Shown here in pieces: positions 23,483-34,942 of a stretch of 64,000 bases of DNA. Numbering within the stretch: position 1 is the stretch's first letter; each line of letters opens with the position of its first letter. Both the position numbers and the translations under genes were made by a program. The notes under the pieces are model-generated. The model searched no databases. It saw only the letters and a list, made by a program, of their open reading frames with translations, and was not told the origin of the DNA. The stretch is from Polytrichum commune (Eukaryota; Streptophyta; Polytrichopsida; Polytrichales; Polytrichaceae): positions 41,743,554-41,807,553 of the forward strand of contig OX485803.1 of NCBI GenBank assembly GCA_950295325.1. Reading direction: 5' to 3'.

Positions 23483-23984
23483 AGGGTCACTTCACACACA
23501 AGCCAAGAGCCGTGACCATAAAATCGTGAGAGCCCAAAAGAGAGTGTCCACAGGCCGTCCCAAGACACCTCCAAAATCTTTTAGTGTGGTCACGGACCCT
23601 CAGGTGTTGTGAGAAGACATATGTGACCGGGCCCTCAACCAAATGCTATTTCAATGAATTTCTATTCATGCGGATCCTCACACATGATAAAATTGAACAA
23701 ACCAACAGTTGTGAGCGTTCGAAATGCCATGGTCTCCCGGTTATGTGTTAGGCCTACCTCCAAAGGTGGTTTTTGAAAACAATCCAAGTGACCATGAAAC
23801 GTGATTCATTCGACGCCATGTAGGAATCCATGTAGACTTGACATCCATCTTGCATTCACATGCTCCATTGGTCCCTCAAGCATAGTGTGAAGCGAGCGTG
23901 GACCCCGGCTCCGCCTTTTCCACCAATGAGAGTGCTTGAAGTGTATTGGTCACGGGCTCTCAGTCTCGTGTTTGAAGTGGCCCT
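23483..23984. mobile_element. MITE with ends of the GTCACTTCACACACGAG family, copy 2
   Basis: Left end AGGGTCACTTCACACACAAG and right end CTCGTGTTTGAAGTGGCCCT are inverted copies over about 39 bp, including an inner GAGCC(C)GTGACC block. 502 bp. No clear target duplication. Related to the element at 15055-15312. Confidence 0.65.
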
Positions 23985-24282
23985 AAGTGCGAACAACCTG
24001 GGATGTGACCATGTGTGATTCTAAGCACTTGCTCCCAACTGCTTCAACATTCAATTGTGCAATTCCCACCTCAAACACTTACAAAACCCAACGTCCACAT
24101 TTGGGGTATTGAGTTCAAATCTAGATATGAGAAAAAACACAATATTCATTAAAATGAGAGTTTTCCAGTGAATTGAGAGTACATAAAGCAAACTATTAAT
24201 CCAAAAATGAAATGAAAACCACTGGAAAGTTGTAGAGTACAAGTAAAAAAATAGCATTTGATTTTCCGCCGTAAATTCCGCC

Positions 24283-24521
24283 GTAGTTTCCATTAAAATG
24301 AGAGTATGTTAAGCTGGGAAATCAACTCATTTAGGTCGACTCAACCTAAATTGACAACATATTGTCCTCATTTAGGTCGACTCAACCTAAATTGACTAAC
24401 ATATTTTCCTCACTTAGGTCGACTCAACCTAAATTGACAAAATATTGTCCTCAGTTAGGTCGACTCAACCTAAATGAGTCGATTTCCCAGCTTAACATAC
24501 TCTCATTTTAATGGAAACTAC
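24283..24521. repeat. Inverted-repeat element enclosing a 4-unit minisatellite
   Basis: The outer arms are near-perfect inverted copies of about 55 bp (left from GTAGTTTCCATTAAAATGAG, right ending at GGAAACTAC). Between them TTAGGTCGACTCAACCTAAA recurs at 24331, 24372, 24414 and 24455, a 41-42-bp period. Each unit is itself a small palindrome (7-bp stem TTTAGGT/ACCTAAA). Non-coding. Confidence 0.85.
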
Positions 24522-25785
24522 ACGTATGAAGTATAATCTAATATTTATCAGCCTAACATGACTTTTAGGTGTCCAAATGGCCAATATTATTTTGAGAGGA
24601 TCCCACTCTCTCAAAATATTGAATATCGTGTTAAAACAAGAAAAGGGATTGCCAACTCTGGTCAATCTAGTGTGCCATGTTAGTTTCGTGGTTCACTCCA
24701 CACGATTTGCTTAGCACTACGTTACTTTCCACACATTTGATCTCACAAACGATCATGGGCCTCCTTCCCATTGCCACACCATGCTTACTCGCTCTCCATT
24801 CCTTATACCATGGATACCCTTCCCAACCTCAATACATAGAGTCCCCTAGAGTCGTGAAGTTGCACACATATAGCCATCATTTCCTAACGTGATGGAAGAA
24901 ATCGTGAAGGATCACACATGTAGCTGTCACATTCGGCGTGATGGCAAAAGTAAGTGAAAAGGGCGTGGTTTTGGGTTGCTAGAGAAGGGCAGTAATTGTA
25001 CTCAAGTTTTTGTCTCCTGGTTATTAGAAATAAGTCAACCTATGTTGTGAATATGAGTTGGGATCGAATCTTGCCTTTGAAAATTTATGATAATTTTAAA
25101 ACTTGGATATAACTTGTGATTTTTTTTTGTTAAATGTTGTGATATCGATTTCCAAACATGTAAAAATAAAAATAAAATCTCCCCAATATTACACATGTAC
25201 CACACTTATGCAAAATTGCTTAAGTTAATGGAAATAGGTTTGTCTACTCTACATGTCATGTGTAACTGCAAAAAGAAATTGTAGTTTGTTGTTGAAGGTG
25301 GACCCAAACCACCATCGTGACCACTTAAGTAGTTGTGTGGGTATACCCCCTCACAAATACAAAACCTAGTTCAACGTTATTATTTGTCTATTATTCATAT
25401 TACAATGTTTGATTCTACAACACCTCAACTATACAACGCACTTCTCGTCTACCAAACTTTCTAGTGTTAATTTACCTTCATACTATGACCATGACGCTTG
25501 GAAGCAACATTTTTTTCCACAAGATTTGTCATATAATAGAGGTAATTAATGTGCATAAATGATGGGGCCCATATGTATTTCAAGATTCATATGTGATTAG
25601 TACTTGAAACATGCAAGCGGACCTTGGTAAACCTTGTGAGCAAATCTTACAAATGTTATTTCATACTTATGTATCTTCATTATGTATACAAAATGGCATT
25701 TTACATTGAAATAGGACATTTACCTCACTACCATGTTGTGGATACTCCTTTCACAAGAGGTTTAAGATAGGTTACGATGCATCCT
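24522..25785. other. No gene seen
   Basis: AT-rich, with no motif or repeat structure that I can support. Confidence 0.5.
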
Positions 25786-26379
25786 TTGACCATTGGGATT
25801 TTGACCATTGCAATACCCTTGCCATTTGTCGCATTCCTCTTTTACACAAGAATAATACATCCATGTTTGCACATGAATCACCAATATTAAGAACTTTCAA
25901 ACTTTGTACATTACAAAAGTTTTACGACTTAAACAAAGACTGTGATTGCTATGAGCTCAAACCATCCAATCATAGAAGAGACAAAAGATGATCCTCTCTC
26001 TTCCCCCAAGCTCTCTCTTATACCCCCAAGGCACTCCTAGTCTTATCCATCTTTATCCATAGTATCTAAGAGATACTTTAGAAGTCTCAAATATTACTAA
26101 ATTTAGATATAAACTTCCTTATTTACATACATAGATCATTTCACCATATGATCCTTTCTTATCTTTTGGCTCAACCACAATCCTCTAGTTGAGACTGTCT
26201 AATTCCAACTTGATGCATTCATCCATTCGTCTAATTGGAACTATCTAATTTCAACTTGATCCAATCATCCATTCTTCTAGTTGAAATTGTCTAATTCCAA
26301 CATTCATGCATTGTTCTGGTGTGAAAGAGGAATGCGACAAATGGCAAGGGTATTGCAAAGTCAAAATCCCAATGGTCAA
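25786..26379. mobile_element. Inverted-repeat element with about 61-bp ends
   Basis: Left arm 25786-25847 (TTGACCATTGGGATTTTGAC...) and right arm 26319-26379 are inverted copies with only a few differences, including GAGGAATGCGACAAATGGCA on the right. About 594 bp; no coding frame; no clear target duplication. Confidence 0.75.
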
Positions 26380-26389
26380 TGAATTTAGT

Positions 26390-26680
26390 TGGAATTAAAC
26401 AGTCTTATACCCCTAAGTCTCTTTTGGTGTTGGAATTGTTTAATTCCAACTAAATCCATTCATTAAAAATTGTTTAGCTCCAATCAATAACGTCCATATG
26501 TTGGGAGTTGTCTAACTCCGATTCATATCTTCTAGTTGGACTTGTCTAATTCAAACACAAAGATCTTCCAGAGGGAGGTATCTAACTCTCATTCATATCT
26601 CCTAGTTGGAGTTGTCTAACTACAACACAAAGATCTCCAATCGGGAGTTGCTTAACTCATGTGCATAATTCCTTCATGGT
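26390..26680. repeat. Array of short degenerate hairpins
   Basis: A motif like GTTGGAATTGTTTAATTCCAAC, itself an inverted repeat, recurs in varied form at irregular 50-70-bp steps (for example near 26430, 26500, 26545, 26610). Related motifs begin within the preceding element near 26190. Confidence 0.6.
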
Positions 26681-27200
26681 TTGTCTAGCCCTTGTGCATC
26701 ATTCTCTCTTGGGTCGTGTGACCCAATTCTTTCTTTGGAGTTGTTTGCCTCCAAACACCATCTGCTCACATATTAAGTACAACAAAATGTGGTTAGCTTT
26801 CTTTCTTGCATAATCCAACATTAAATCTTTTGATACATGTTTTATCACACCTATGGATGAAGTTTTTGGCCAAGATACCATCATCATCCATCCAATTTTC
26901 AACAACCTTCATCATTTTGTACTTGGAACTTGGGGTCAAGGCATCCCCACTACATACCCATCTTCAATCTGGGCCATGATTATGAGACCTTTGGTAGGCT
27001 CAAGGGAGCTTTCTTTCATGCTTTTGGGGGGGGGGGGGGGGGGCGGTGCCACCAACATTTCAAGGAGTTGTTGGGGGGAAGTGGAATATAACCAACCTTA
27101 AAGTTAGACTTTACGTGCATGTGTATGGCTCTTGCTTCATTCTTTAGTGGCTATGATACATTCAACCACACACGTCATCTTCACACTTTGGCTTTTCATA
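26681..27200. other. No gene; G homopolymer
   Basis: Contains an uninterrupted run of 18 G at 27026-27043. No coding frame was recognised. Confidence 0.5.
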
Positions 27201-27297
27201 ACATTATTCAAATTCATAACACTGTTATGTGGGATTGACAATATTCCATGGGATATTGTCAATCCCACATAACATTGTTATGGGTATGAATAATATT
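27201..27297. repeat. Long hairpin, arms about 45 bp
   Basis: The two arms, centred on CCATGG at about 27246-27251, are inverted copies (left ATGTGGGATTGACAATAT, right ATATTGTCAATCCCACAT) with a few mismatches toward the ends. It could be a small foldback MITE or, if transcribed, a hairpin RNA precursor. Confidence 0.7.
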
Positions 27298-28124
27298 ACG
27301 TCTGTTTGCATGTTGAACTTGTTTACAAGCATAGGTAAAAAGGAGTTTATAGTGACCCTTGTGTAATTCTCAATTCATGTGATTCTATTTTTTTTCCCTT
27401 TCTCTTCAACGTATTTCAGAAAGAATGAAATTAAAATGCTCATAGGTATAATTATTACCATGAGCACATGTTGTTGTTGTTGTTGTTGTTGTTGAAACAA
27501 GCTCTTTGAAAAAAATGAGATTTGAGGGGCACCAAATATGAAGCAATACTCTCATATGGAGGAGAGGGCATCACTCCCTTGTAAAAATATGAACCACCTA
27601 AGATAAAGGGGTGTTTTTAAGGGGGGGGGTATGAAGTAATGCGCATATTCATGTGATAATCAATAACATATTGGATGAATATTGTTGGAATGTATATAGT
27701 ATATTCATTGAATAAAAAATTCAAAATTTTATGAATTTTAATTTGAAACATTAATGTGACCATATGTTTTATCACATTGCGTTTTCTAGTGGTCATTGCA
27801 AGCCCCCCCCCCTTCCCTCCACCCACTGGGGAGGCGAGCACTTAATATAGTTCCTACTGTACCATGTGGGTGTACATGAGAGTATTTAATGAGAGCTTGG
27901 CCACAACATATACATATGGGACAAATTGTGTTCCATTTATTTTAGTAAAAAAAATTGGGTGACATGAATTTTGAAGGAGAAGTAAGCGTACCCTAATGCC
28001 CCCCTTGGAGCTACTCATAGGAGGGGTCTTGTTGCATCAAAATATACTTTATTCCCCATAGTTTTACAATCATCCCCCATCACATTCAAAAGGAAAGCCC
28101 ATACACATAATTGAGACAATTTAC
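27298..28124. other. No gene; microsatellite and G/C runs
   Basis: A (TTG)n microsatellite at about 27470-27495, a G run near 27620 and a C run near 27803. No coding frame was recognised. Confidence 0.5.
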
Positions 28125-28407
28125 TAAAGGCGAAGCCATGATTTTGATGGGGGGGGGGGGTGGGCCTCAAAATATGGAAATATCTAGTGTAGATTTTCTT
28201 TTCAAATTTCAATAGGTGATCGAATATGATTCTTTATTGAGAGATTTAGACTTGTCAAGTTGACATCCTCATAATTTTTTTGATAATGTCATTAATATCC
28301 AAAGCTTTGGCAATATAGGCGAAACCAGGGAGAACTTTCCTTCAATGTGTGTGTGTGGGGGGGGGGGGGGTTGAGCCCCCCTAGCCCTCCCCTTGGCTTC
28401 GCCCCTG
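28125..28407. mobile_element. hAT-type non-autonomous element
   Basis: Identical 8-bp duplication CAATTTAC at 28117-28124 and 28408-28415. The right end reads inward as CAGGGGCGAAGCCAAGGGG and the left as TAAAGGCGAAGCCATG, sharing GGCGAAGCCA. An 8-bp duplication and a CAGGGGCG-type end fit the hAT superfamily. G runs (28150-28161 and 28358-28370) sit just inside both ends. Confidence 0.75.
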
Positions 28408-28695
28408 CAATTTACTTGAGAGATTTTCATAATTATCATATACATACATGTCAAAGTCATTACCTACTTAGTCTATAATTTATACGTATAGTCCTTTTTT
28501 TGTCATGAACTTTTTACAAACATGGGGTTTTAATAAAGCCCCCTCCCCCAAGATAAACTAACCACACCTAAAGAAACACAAGGTTCTAGGATAGATGAGG
28601 CGTATGAGAAGTACACTTGTGCCCAACACTTCCACTTGATCACCAAATTGTGAGAGTGGGGAATATTACAAAGAACTTTGCTAGTAGGAGTAATA

Positions 28696-29088
28696 CACTA
28701 AATAATATATTCAGTGTCGTTGATTTTGTTCGTCTTGCTCAATACTAATTGTAAACCACCTGTGTAGTGTCACCAACATTGAATGATAACCCAAAAGTAT
28801 CTGTCATTTCTTATGAAACATTTGGGCATTGTAGATTTCCAATGTTGCAAAAATCATCACTTACTAAGTATATTTTCATCCAAGTTTCAAACAATTACGA
28901 CTATGTTTCATTGCAGAAACATTAGTATGCAGAATATACCAAATTTTGTTTCAATCATTGACATGGATTTCATCCAAATTTCAATCATCCGTGACGGAAC
29001 TCGTAAACTTATTCATAAGAAGTGTAGTTAGAAGAGTTACCATAGTAACATAAGATACCTTATGACACTATAAACAATATGTTTAGTG
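28696..29088. mobile_element. TA-flanked MITE, long subfamily, copy 3
   Basis: Starts CACTAAATAATATATTCAGT and ends ...TATGTTTAGTG, with TA on both sides (28694-28695 and 29089-29090). The interior matches the copy at 10132-10513 (CTTGCTCAATACTAATTGTA). Confidence 0.8.
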
Positions 29089-29233
29089 TAGTCTTTAGAG
29101 GACACCCACTTTTGAAATTTGAATGCTCAACAATGGTACTCAGATTTTAGTGGATTGCTAGTCACTCAAAAGTGAGATTATATTTCCTTGTCTCACAGGA
29201 CCTCGTGATTTCTCGTAGATGTCCCTAAACCAT

Positions 29234-29793
29234 GCCTCCTAAAAAGTGGCATATGTCATCCTTTGCCACTTTAAGCTTAAAAGTGGCACACTAGGCAAAT
29301 TAAAAGTGGCATCAGTGATTTTAATGTTTTATTTGCGTTCAAATTCTGGTCAGGCGATTGTGTTGCTTGTTGTGGAAGATATCCTCTAGCACCAGGGTGG
29401 TGAGTGAAGTTCGATTTGTATTCTTATCCCATGTGAGAATAGAAACACTAGTAGAAAACTATGCCCCAAAAAACCGCAACCGAAATCGGCTGCGGTTCTT
29501 TTGACTAGCCTGATCAGTGGTCGCTAAACAACTACAATTTTTTATTTTTTATTTTTTTTAATTTTGCAACTATATTAAAAAAACTCAGGGCATGCAATAT
29601 ACCATTGGAAATGTCTTCAAAATACCTTTCCAATAGTATATTATATGCCCCCAAATTTCTAAAATTTCAGTTGCTCAACCAAAACCAACATCACACACAC
29701 AACAAGTGCGATAAAGTTACAAGTGGCACTTCGGCAAACTTAAAAGTGGCACAAGGTGACACTATGACAAGTATCTGCCACTTTTTAGGAGGC
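29234..29793. mobile_element. Inverted-repeat element with GCCTCCTAAAAAGTGGCA ends
   Basis: The left end GCCTCCTAAAAAGTGGCATA is matched inverted at 29775-29793, and AAAAGTGGCA-type blocks repeat inside both ends. Within it, at about 29450, is CACTAGTAGAAAAC, like the terminus of a CACTA transposon, followed by a hairpin AACCGCAACCGA...TCGGCTGCGGTT. Confidence 0.6.
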
Positions 29794-31076
29794 CTGCATT
29801 AAATGCCAAGCTATGTGGGACTGACATACTCCCATGCCCTACTAAACCTTCCACAAACAATTATGACCATTGGATCGCATCAAGAATTTTCACATCTTGC
29901 TACCAATAGCTAACCACAAAGATCGTCATTTCAAGTTCTCATAATCGGAGTCCCCGAGATGTAAAAAAATTAAAATTAAAAATTAGAGCAAAGATACATT
30001 TAAGAAAAAAAAATGATTATACACATCCTCCCAATATCTAGTGTTGAAGTTATTGACTTGTAATGGTGCAGCCTATATAGTGAGAACAAAGTCCAATCTC
30101 ATTCATCTATTCTTTGTGTCCATTCTTTACTACAGGCCTTGTCATATACCATTCAAATACACGCATCTGATTGGGAAGAGTGAGACCACAAAAGTCTCAC
30201 ATACCTTACCTTGAAGTGTGCATTTTTTATTCAATTCATTTTCTTGTTCTCTATCTTCAATTGATCATATTGAGTCTTTGAATATGTGTTGCAAATATAT
30301 GATGAATCATCAACAAAAACCATATTGAAAATCAAACCTCCCCTAAGTTAGTTATGATTATCGCAAATGCATATTGTTGATTCCTAAAGCAAATGTATAG
30401 GTCCACCCAATTGTGTTCACTATTGAATGTGGAGTAGGTCATGAAGAGAATTTGAAGACATAGTTTAATCTCTTTTAAACACTTGCCTTTATGGTATTTT
30501 TTGGCTTTGTCCCACAGGAAGAGACCTAAGGGTGGTCTTTGAAATGGGCCAAGTTTGGCAGCCAACGAACCGGACACATATGGTGTTAGTAACTCGCTCT
30601 TGAAGTGATGTCTAGTTACAAGTGATTCTTCATGTAAAGTTGTCCCCAAAATTGAGCCAAAATTTGGTCTTGGTCGGATAGCCAACCATAATTGGCCACA
30701 CGTGCAAGATAATTCTAGGGCAACGCACTCTTGTGACTAGCCGCTTGTTCTTTGATCTCACCAAACCACACACCCATTCAATGAATAAGGAGAGTTGACC
30801 ACTAGTTATAGATAAAACCGACTGAGTTTGAAAAATAACCAGTTTCAAGTCCAAGGCTCCATGATTATTACTGACCATTTAGAAAGTAATCCATGGAATA
30901 TACTTCAAATTAATAAAGAAAAAAATGAAAGATCACAATACGTACATAACCGGTTGGACTTGGAAATACTAGGATTTTGACCGATTATGCCCAAAATTCT
31001 CCCTAGACACTGCACCAATTTAAAGTAGGTGTAACCAAATAAAACATGCATACACCATACCTTACCTATTCGACTT
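29794..31076. other. No gene; dispersed repeat
   Basis: About 30895-31015 is the partner of the repeat at 10600-10720. No coding frame was recognised. Confidence 0.45.
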
Positions 31077-31245
31077 ACAACCCACCCGCATTTATTGGTG
31101 CGGGCCACTATTGTAGTGAACGGTGAGTACCAACATTGGTTACATCCAGTGGCTTTCATTGGCTAAACCAACTCTAAAAGTGGCCCTTGATGGTAGGAAC
31201 CTGTTCACTGGTGGCCCGCACCGGTAAGTGTGGGTGGGCTATTAG
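31077..31245. repeat. Imperfect inverted repeat
   Basis: Left CAACCCACCCGCATTTATTG with GTGCGGGCCACTATTGTAG and right CTGGTGGCCCGCACCGGTAA with GTGTGGGTGGGC are inverted copies of about 60 bp. It resembles CACTA subterminal hairpins but has no clear termini. Confidence 0.5.
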
Positions 31246-32076
31246 CGATACTTGCAAATTAACTAATGCCCCCTTCCCACCTGACTTTAGATAAGACCCA
31301 AAGTATTTCCTAAAAACCGGGTAAATCTCCCTCAGTTATAGCGGAGGCATCTGGCTATCCCAATGCACCTACAAGAACTTGCTCTGGAGATTTTCAAGTA
31401 GGTTTTCGTTAAGTAGCTTTCACACATGTTCATTGTTTTCATCTACCAAGCAATGAATATTGGGCAGTTTTTGTCCCATCCCCAAATGCCTTACTACTCA
31501 CCTATCTTACCATCGGTTTTTGTCAATGGAGCTCCTCGTGCCCTCATAGCTAAGACTAAAAAACAACCAATCACAAGGGCGGGAGGCGACACTTTTAAAA
31601 GTCTTATATTCTTGCCTCATGTTTAGGTACCGACGGGAGGGTGGGTCAGTGCTTGAGGCTTAAAACCTGCACTTGTAAGCCATGCCACATCATTTGCCAA
31701 CTAGGCTTGGCACTAGATAATTTCGATGGTGTGAAGGCCGGGTTGTTAGAACCAACTTTTAGTCTTAGCTAAAGTCAGGTGGGCATAACTCCTTTAAAGT
31801 TTGTATAGTAGGTGAGCAAACAAACATCCCGCCCTTCATTTCTTGAACGCCATATAGGTGCCATTTGTCACCGCAGCAGCATGAGCTACAAATAAGTACA
31901 AAAAGAAGCTCTTGCTACTATTTACCATCCCCCGACCTCCGGTCGCTGGGAAAAAGTACTCCGACCTTCGGATGCACAGTCTGCTGCCCTGGATAGGACC
32001 CCTCATCAGCCGCCCTGCAGCCCAGTCCCACGTTTCTCACTCTGATCCGCCGACCCCTGGACGCCCCACTACTCAA
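31246..32076. other. No gene seen upstream of the receptor gene
   Basis: No coding frame or defined repeat was recognised. GC content rises from about 31900 onward, towards the likely promoter of the vacuolar sorting receptor gene. Confidence 0.4.
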
Positions 32077-32640
32077 GACCACGACACAGAACCTCCATTT
32101 GTTAGACGCCATCCTCCAGAAATACCTTTCTACCAGCGGATATATGTATTAACTGGAAAAAGAGTGGAGGATCTGTTGGTTGGTGGGTTTACCCGGAGGA
32201 TATGAAACAAAGCCCAGGGTTATGAGCACATGGTCGGTTTCTTTGGACGTCGGATGTAGAGTCGGTCGGTGCGTCTAACCAGAGGGTAAAATTCTAATCC
32301 AGCGGTTCGAAGGCCGAGAGAGATTTAAAGAGGGTAGGGGTTTGCCATCAGCGTCGGGCGAATGTTGCGTTGCGAGACCACGGGACGCAACTTCCGTACG
32401 TAGGGCGTCGTCCGCCGGTTATATGTGTGGACCAGCGGATATCCAACTTATCCGGAAAAGTAGTGGAGCACCTCTTGGTCGGAAGCGCAATCCCGAGGAT
32501 ATCCAGGAAGGCCCCACAGGTTTATGAGCGCATGGAAATATCTCGGTCGGTAGCTTTATGCGGCGGTCATGAATCGGTCGGTGTTATTGACCATAGGACA
32601 GAGAGAAAATCCAGCGGTCGGGAGGGACTGTCCGGAGGCG
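32077..32640. repeat. Diverged tandem duplication, about 300-bp unit
   Basis: 32077-32330 and 32376-32640 align at an offset of 299 bp, drifting to 312 bp. Shared landmarks in order are GACCACG, CCAGCGGATAT, AGTGGAG, TATGAGC, TCGGTCGGTG and AATCCAGCGG. GC-rich relative to the surroundings. It may be part of the receptor gene's promoter or first non-coding exon. Confidence 0.75.
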
Positions 32641-33089
32641 GAGAGAGAGCCACAGAGGAGAGGGGAGAAGAGGGGTTTGCGAGTATTGGCGTTTCTCCGA
32701 GACTTCCGACGTCGAGTTTCTGCATTCACAAGCGAAAATGCATCGTCAAGGTGTAGGGAAGCTGGTGTAGAAACACTCTTGCTGCATCTTCGTTGCAGCC
32801 GCCTGCATTTTGTTTAGGGAAGACGTGAACAAAAGGTAACAGCAGTCTACTGGGAGGCACATGTTGTGTTGCATTCTTGGAATGGACTCGACCTTACCTT
32901 TGCATCTATACGTTTATACGTTTATCCGGTTCAGTACAGCTGTTGTTGTTGATGGAACTTTTGATTGAATGTTTAGGAGTGCGTCACATTGTCGAGTGTA
33001 ATAAGGAACGTATAAGGCAGCAGAGATAGCCCCGAGGTAGCAGAGGTCCGAAGGTGGCCGGGGAAGAGTGGCATTTTGAGCGTTGTAGC

Positions 33090-33765
33090 TGGAGTGATTT
33101 TTCTTGGAAAGCAATAGTATCTCTTATTAGCATATGCTCTCATTGGAGTTTGGGAAATTGTCTGCAGTCATTTATTCCTTGACTGTATTTCGAACAGAGA
33201 GATGTTACTGTATTTCGAACAGACAGATGTTGGCTAATTGGAGAGATTTTCAGTTTCGAGAAGAATGTTTGATGAGGTTCACAGTTTCATAACACCGAAC
33301 GTGTGTCGATTATGTCAATGCCATAGCTGCATGAGCGATCTCACCTAGGAACAATACCTGTCACCTAACCTTTGGAGCTAAGTTACTTTTGGAACAGCAA
33401 TATCTTGTCCCTGTGGTTTTGCAAGCATGAGTGATTTTACTTGGAATGCAAGAGTCTCTCTTATTAGCATGTGGCCTCATTGGAGCTCGGGAAATCTTCT
33501 ACAGGGATTTATTACAGGGATTTATTCCTTGACTGTATGTCGAGCTGAAGGATCTTGGGTAATTGGAGAGATTTTCAGTTTCGAGGAGAATGTTTAATGA
33601 GGTTCACAGTCCTTAACATTGCGGTTCGATTAGGTGTGCGTCTACCATGCGAATGCCATAGCTGCTTGAACCACCTTACCCAGGAACAATACCTGGCACC
33701 TAAACTTAGGAGCTACGTTCTGGAACAACAATGTGTTGTCCCCGTGCTTTTGCCCCGCTTTTGCT
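33090..33765. repeat. Diverged tandem duplication, about 335-bp unit
   Basis: 33092-33425 and 33429-33765 align at an offset of 325-337 bp. Shared landmarks are GAGTGATTTT, TCTCTTATTAGCAT, ATTTATTCCTTGACTGTAT, GGAGAGATTTTCAGTTTCGA, ATGAGGTTCACAGT, AATGCCATAGCTGC and GGAACAATACCTG. It lies between the duplication at 32077 and the receptor coding start, probably in a 5'-UTR intron. Confidence 0.8.
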
Positions 33766-34864
33766 ATGACGAGGGCTTGGTAGAATTACTCTTATACGTG
33801 CTTGTGAGTTTCTGTGCATGATGTGGTCGAGTCGCGGCGGTCAGAATGTAGAGCTTGTTTAACAGTTTGAAAATATCTGTTGCATTTGCGCTGCGGACTT
33901 GTCCTGGTATGGCGCTGTACAGATGAAGTGTTTTCCGACTTTGACTTTCACGTTTCTGTTTACTGATAGCCATCACTGAAGTTGATGATGGGAGAGGTAC
34001 ACAAAGTGTACAGCGAAGGCACTCGTTATGTACTAACCAGCTTATCGAAAGCAAACAAGATTTGTTGTCAGCCTAGAAGATTCTCTCTTCATTCGCTCAA
34101 ATCATTTAGATCCAACGGAGACAATACAACCGGTATAGTATCCGTCTGATTTGAATTTTGAGGATGTCTCACCAATAGATAGTGAAACTACTAATTGTAG
34201 TCACATGATAGAAATTCTAAATTGCGACATTGTGATAGAGAATATATTAGGAAATTTTTGCGGGGCCATTCATGCGCATTCAGCCTTCACCGAATGCCAT
34301 TTGGCTTGGATAGGTTCTCCGATTTTGTAACGCCTTCACGCTGTTGATCATGCATTCCAATTCTTGTGGTGTCTCTTTACCCTGTATTTATAACTCTTGT
34401 TCAGTAAAGACAACAAAATTCGCGAGGCCAACCTACTTCCATGTTTTCTGTACTTCCATGTTTAAAGTCATAATTCTCAGTCAGTTCTCTGACACCCTAT
34501 ACGGCAGATATGCAGGTAAGAGAAAATTTAGCACTACTAAGGGTCTGTAGGAGAAATTAGTTCAATAATATGACAGTCAAATAGATCTGGAAGGTCACAA
34601 ATCCACTCATCTTATAAGCAATACTATCTATACTTTAACGCAGACTTGGCTCTGTGTTGATCTATTCTCATAACAGCAGTTATTTGTGGAATTCAAGGCC
34701 AACCTTGGGTCAGGGAGGGTGTATGATCTGTGTTTCGATCATGTTATGAGTTATTGTGGGTACAAGTTGCGCTCATGTTATTCTGTTCTTTCTCATAAGA
34801 GATGTTATGTATCCTTCAAATAATGCATAAGGTTGAGTTCTCTGGATTTCTTATTGTGCAGATT

Positions 34865-34885
34865 ATGGAACTCATGTTTCCTTGA
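34865..34885 (+). promoter_or_regulatory. Short upstream ORF before the receptor start
   Basis: Just after a good splice acceptor (TTTCTTATTGTGCAG ending at 34861), ATG at 34865 opens six codons ending at TGA 34883-34885, 57 bp before the main ATG. If the acceptor is used, this ORF is in the mature leader and could lower translation of the receptor. Confidence 0.35.
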
Positions 34886-34942
34886 GTTCCCATTCAAGGT
34901 AACGACGCGAAGCTCTTGCCAGCTTCTGAGGGTGGCCATATC

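Noticed and set aside
24331-24475. Regular repeats that could suggest a CRISPR array
   Set aside because: Unit and spacer lengths do not fit, spacers are near-identical to one another, the array sits inside an inverted repeat, and the host is a plant.
32370-32817. Overlapping open frames of 128 and 82 codons
   Set aside because: They fall in and just after the 300-bp tandem duplication; the frame is not kept in the first copy and no family motif appears.
33555-33821. An 88-codon open frame upstream of the receptor
   Set aside because: It lies mostly in one copy of a non-coding tandem duplication, and the other copy does not keep the frame.
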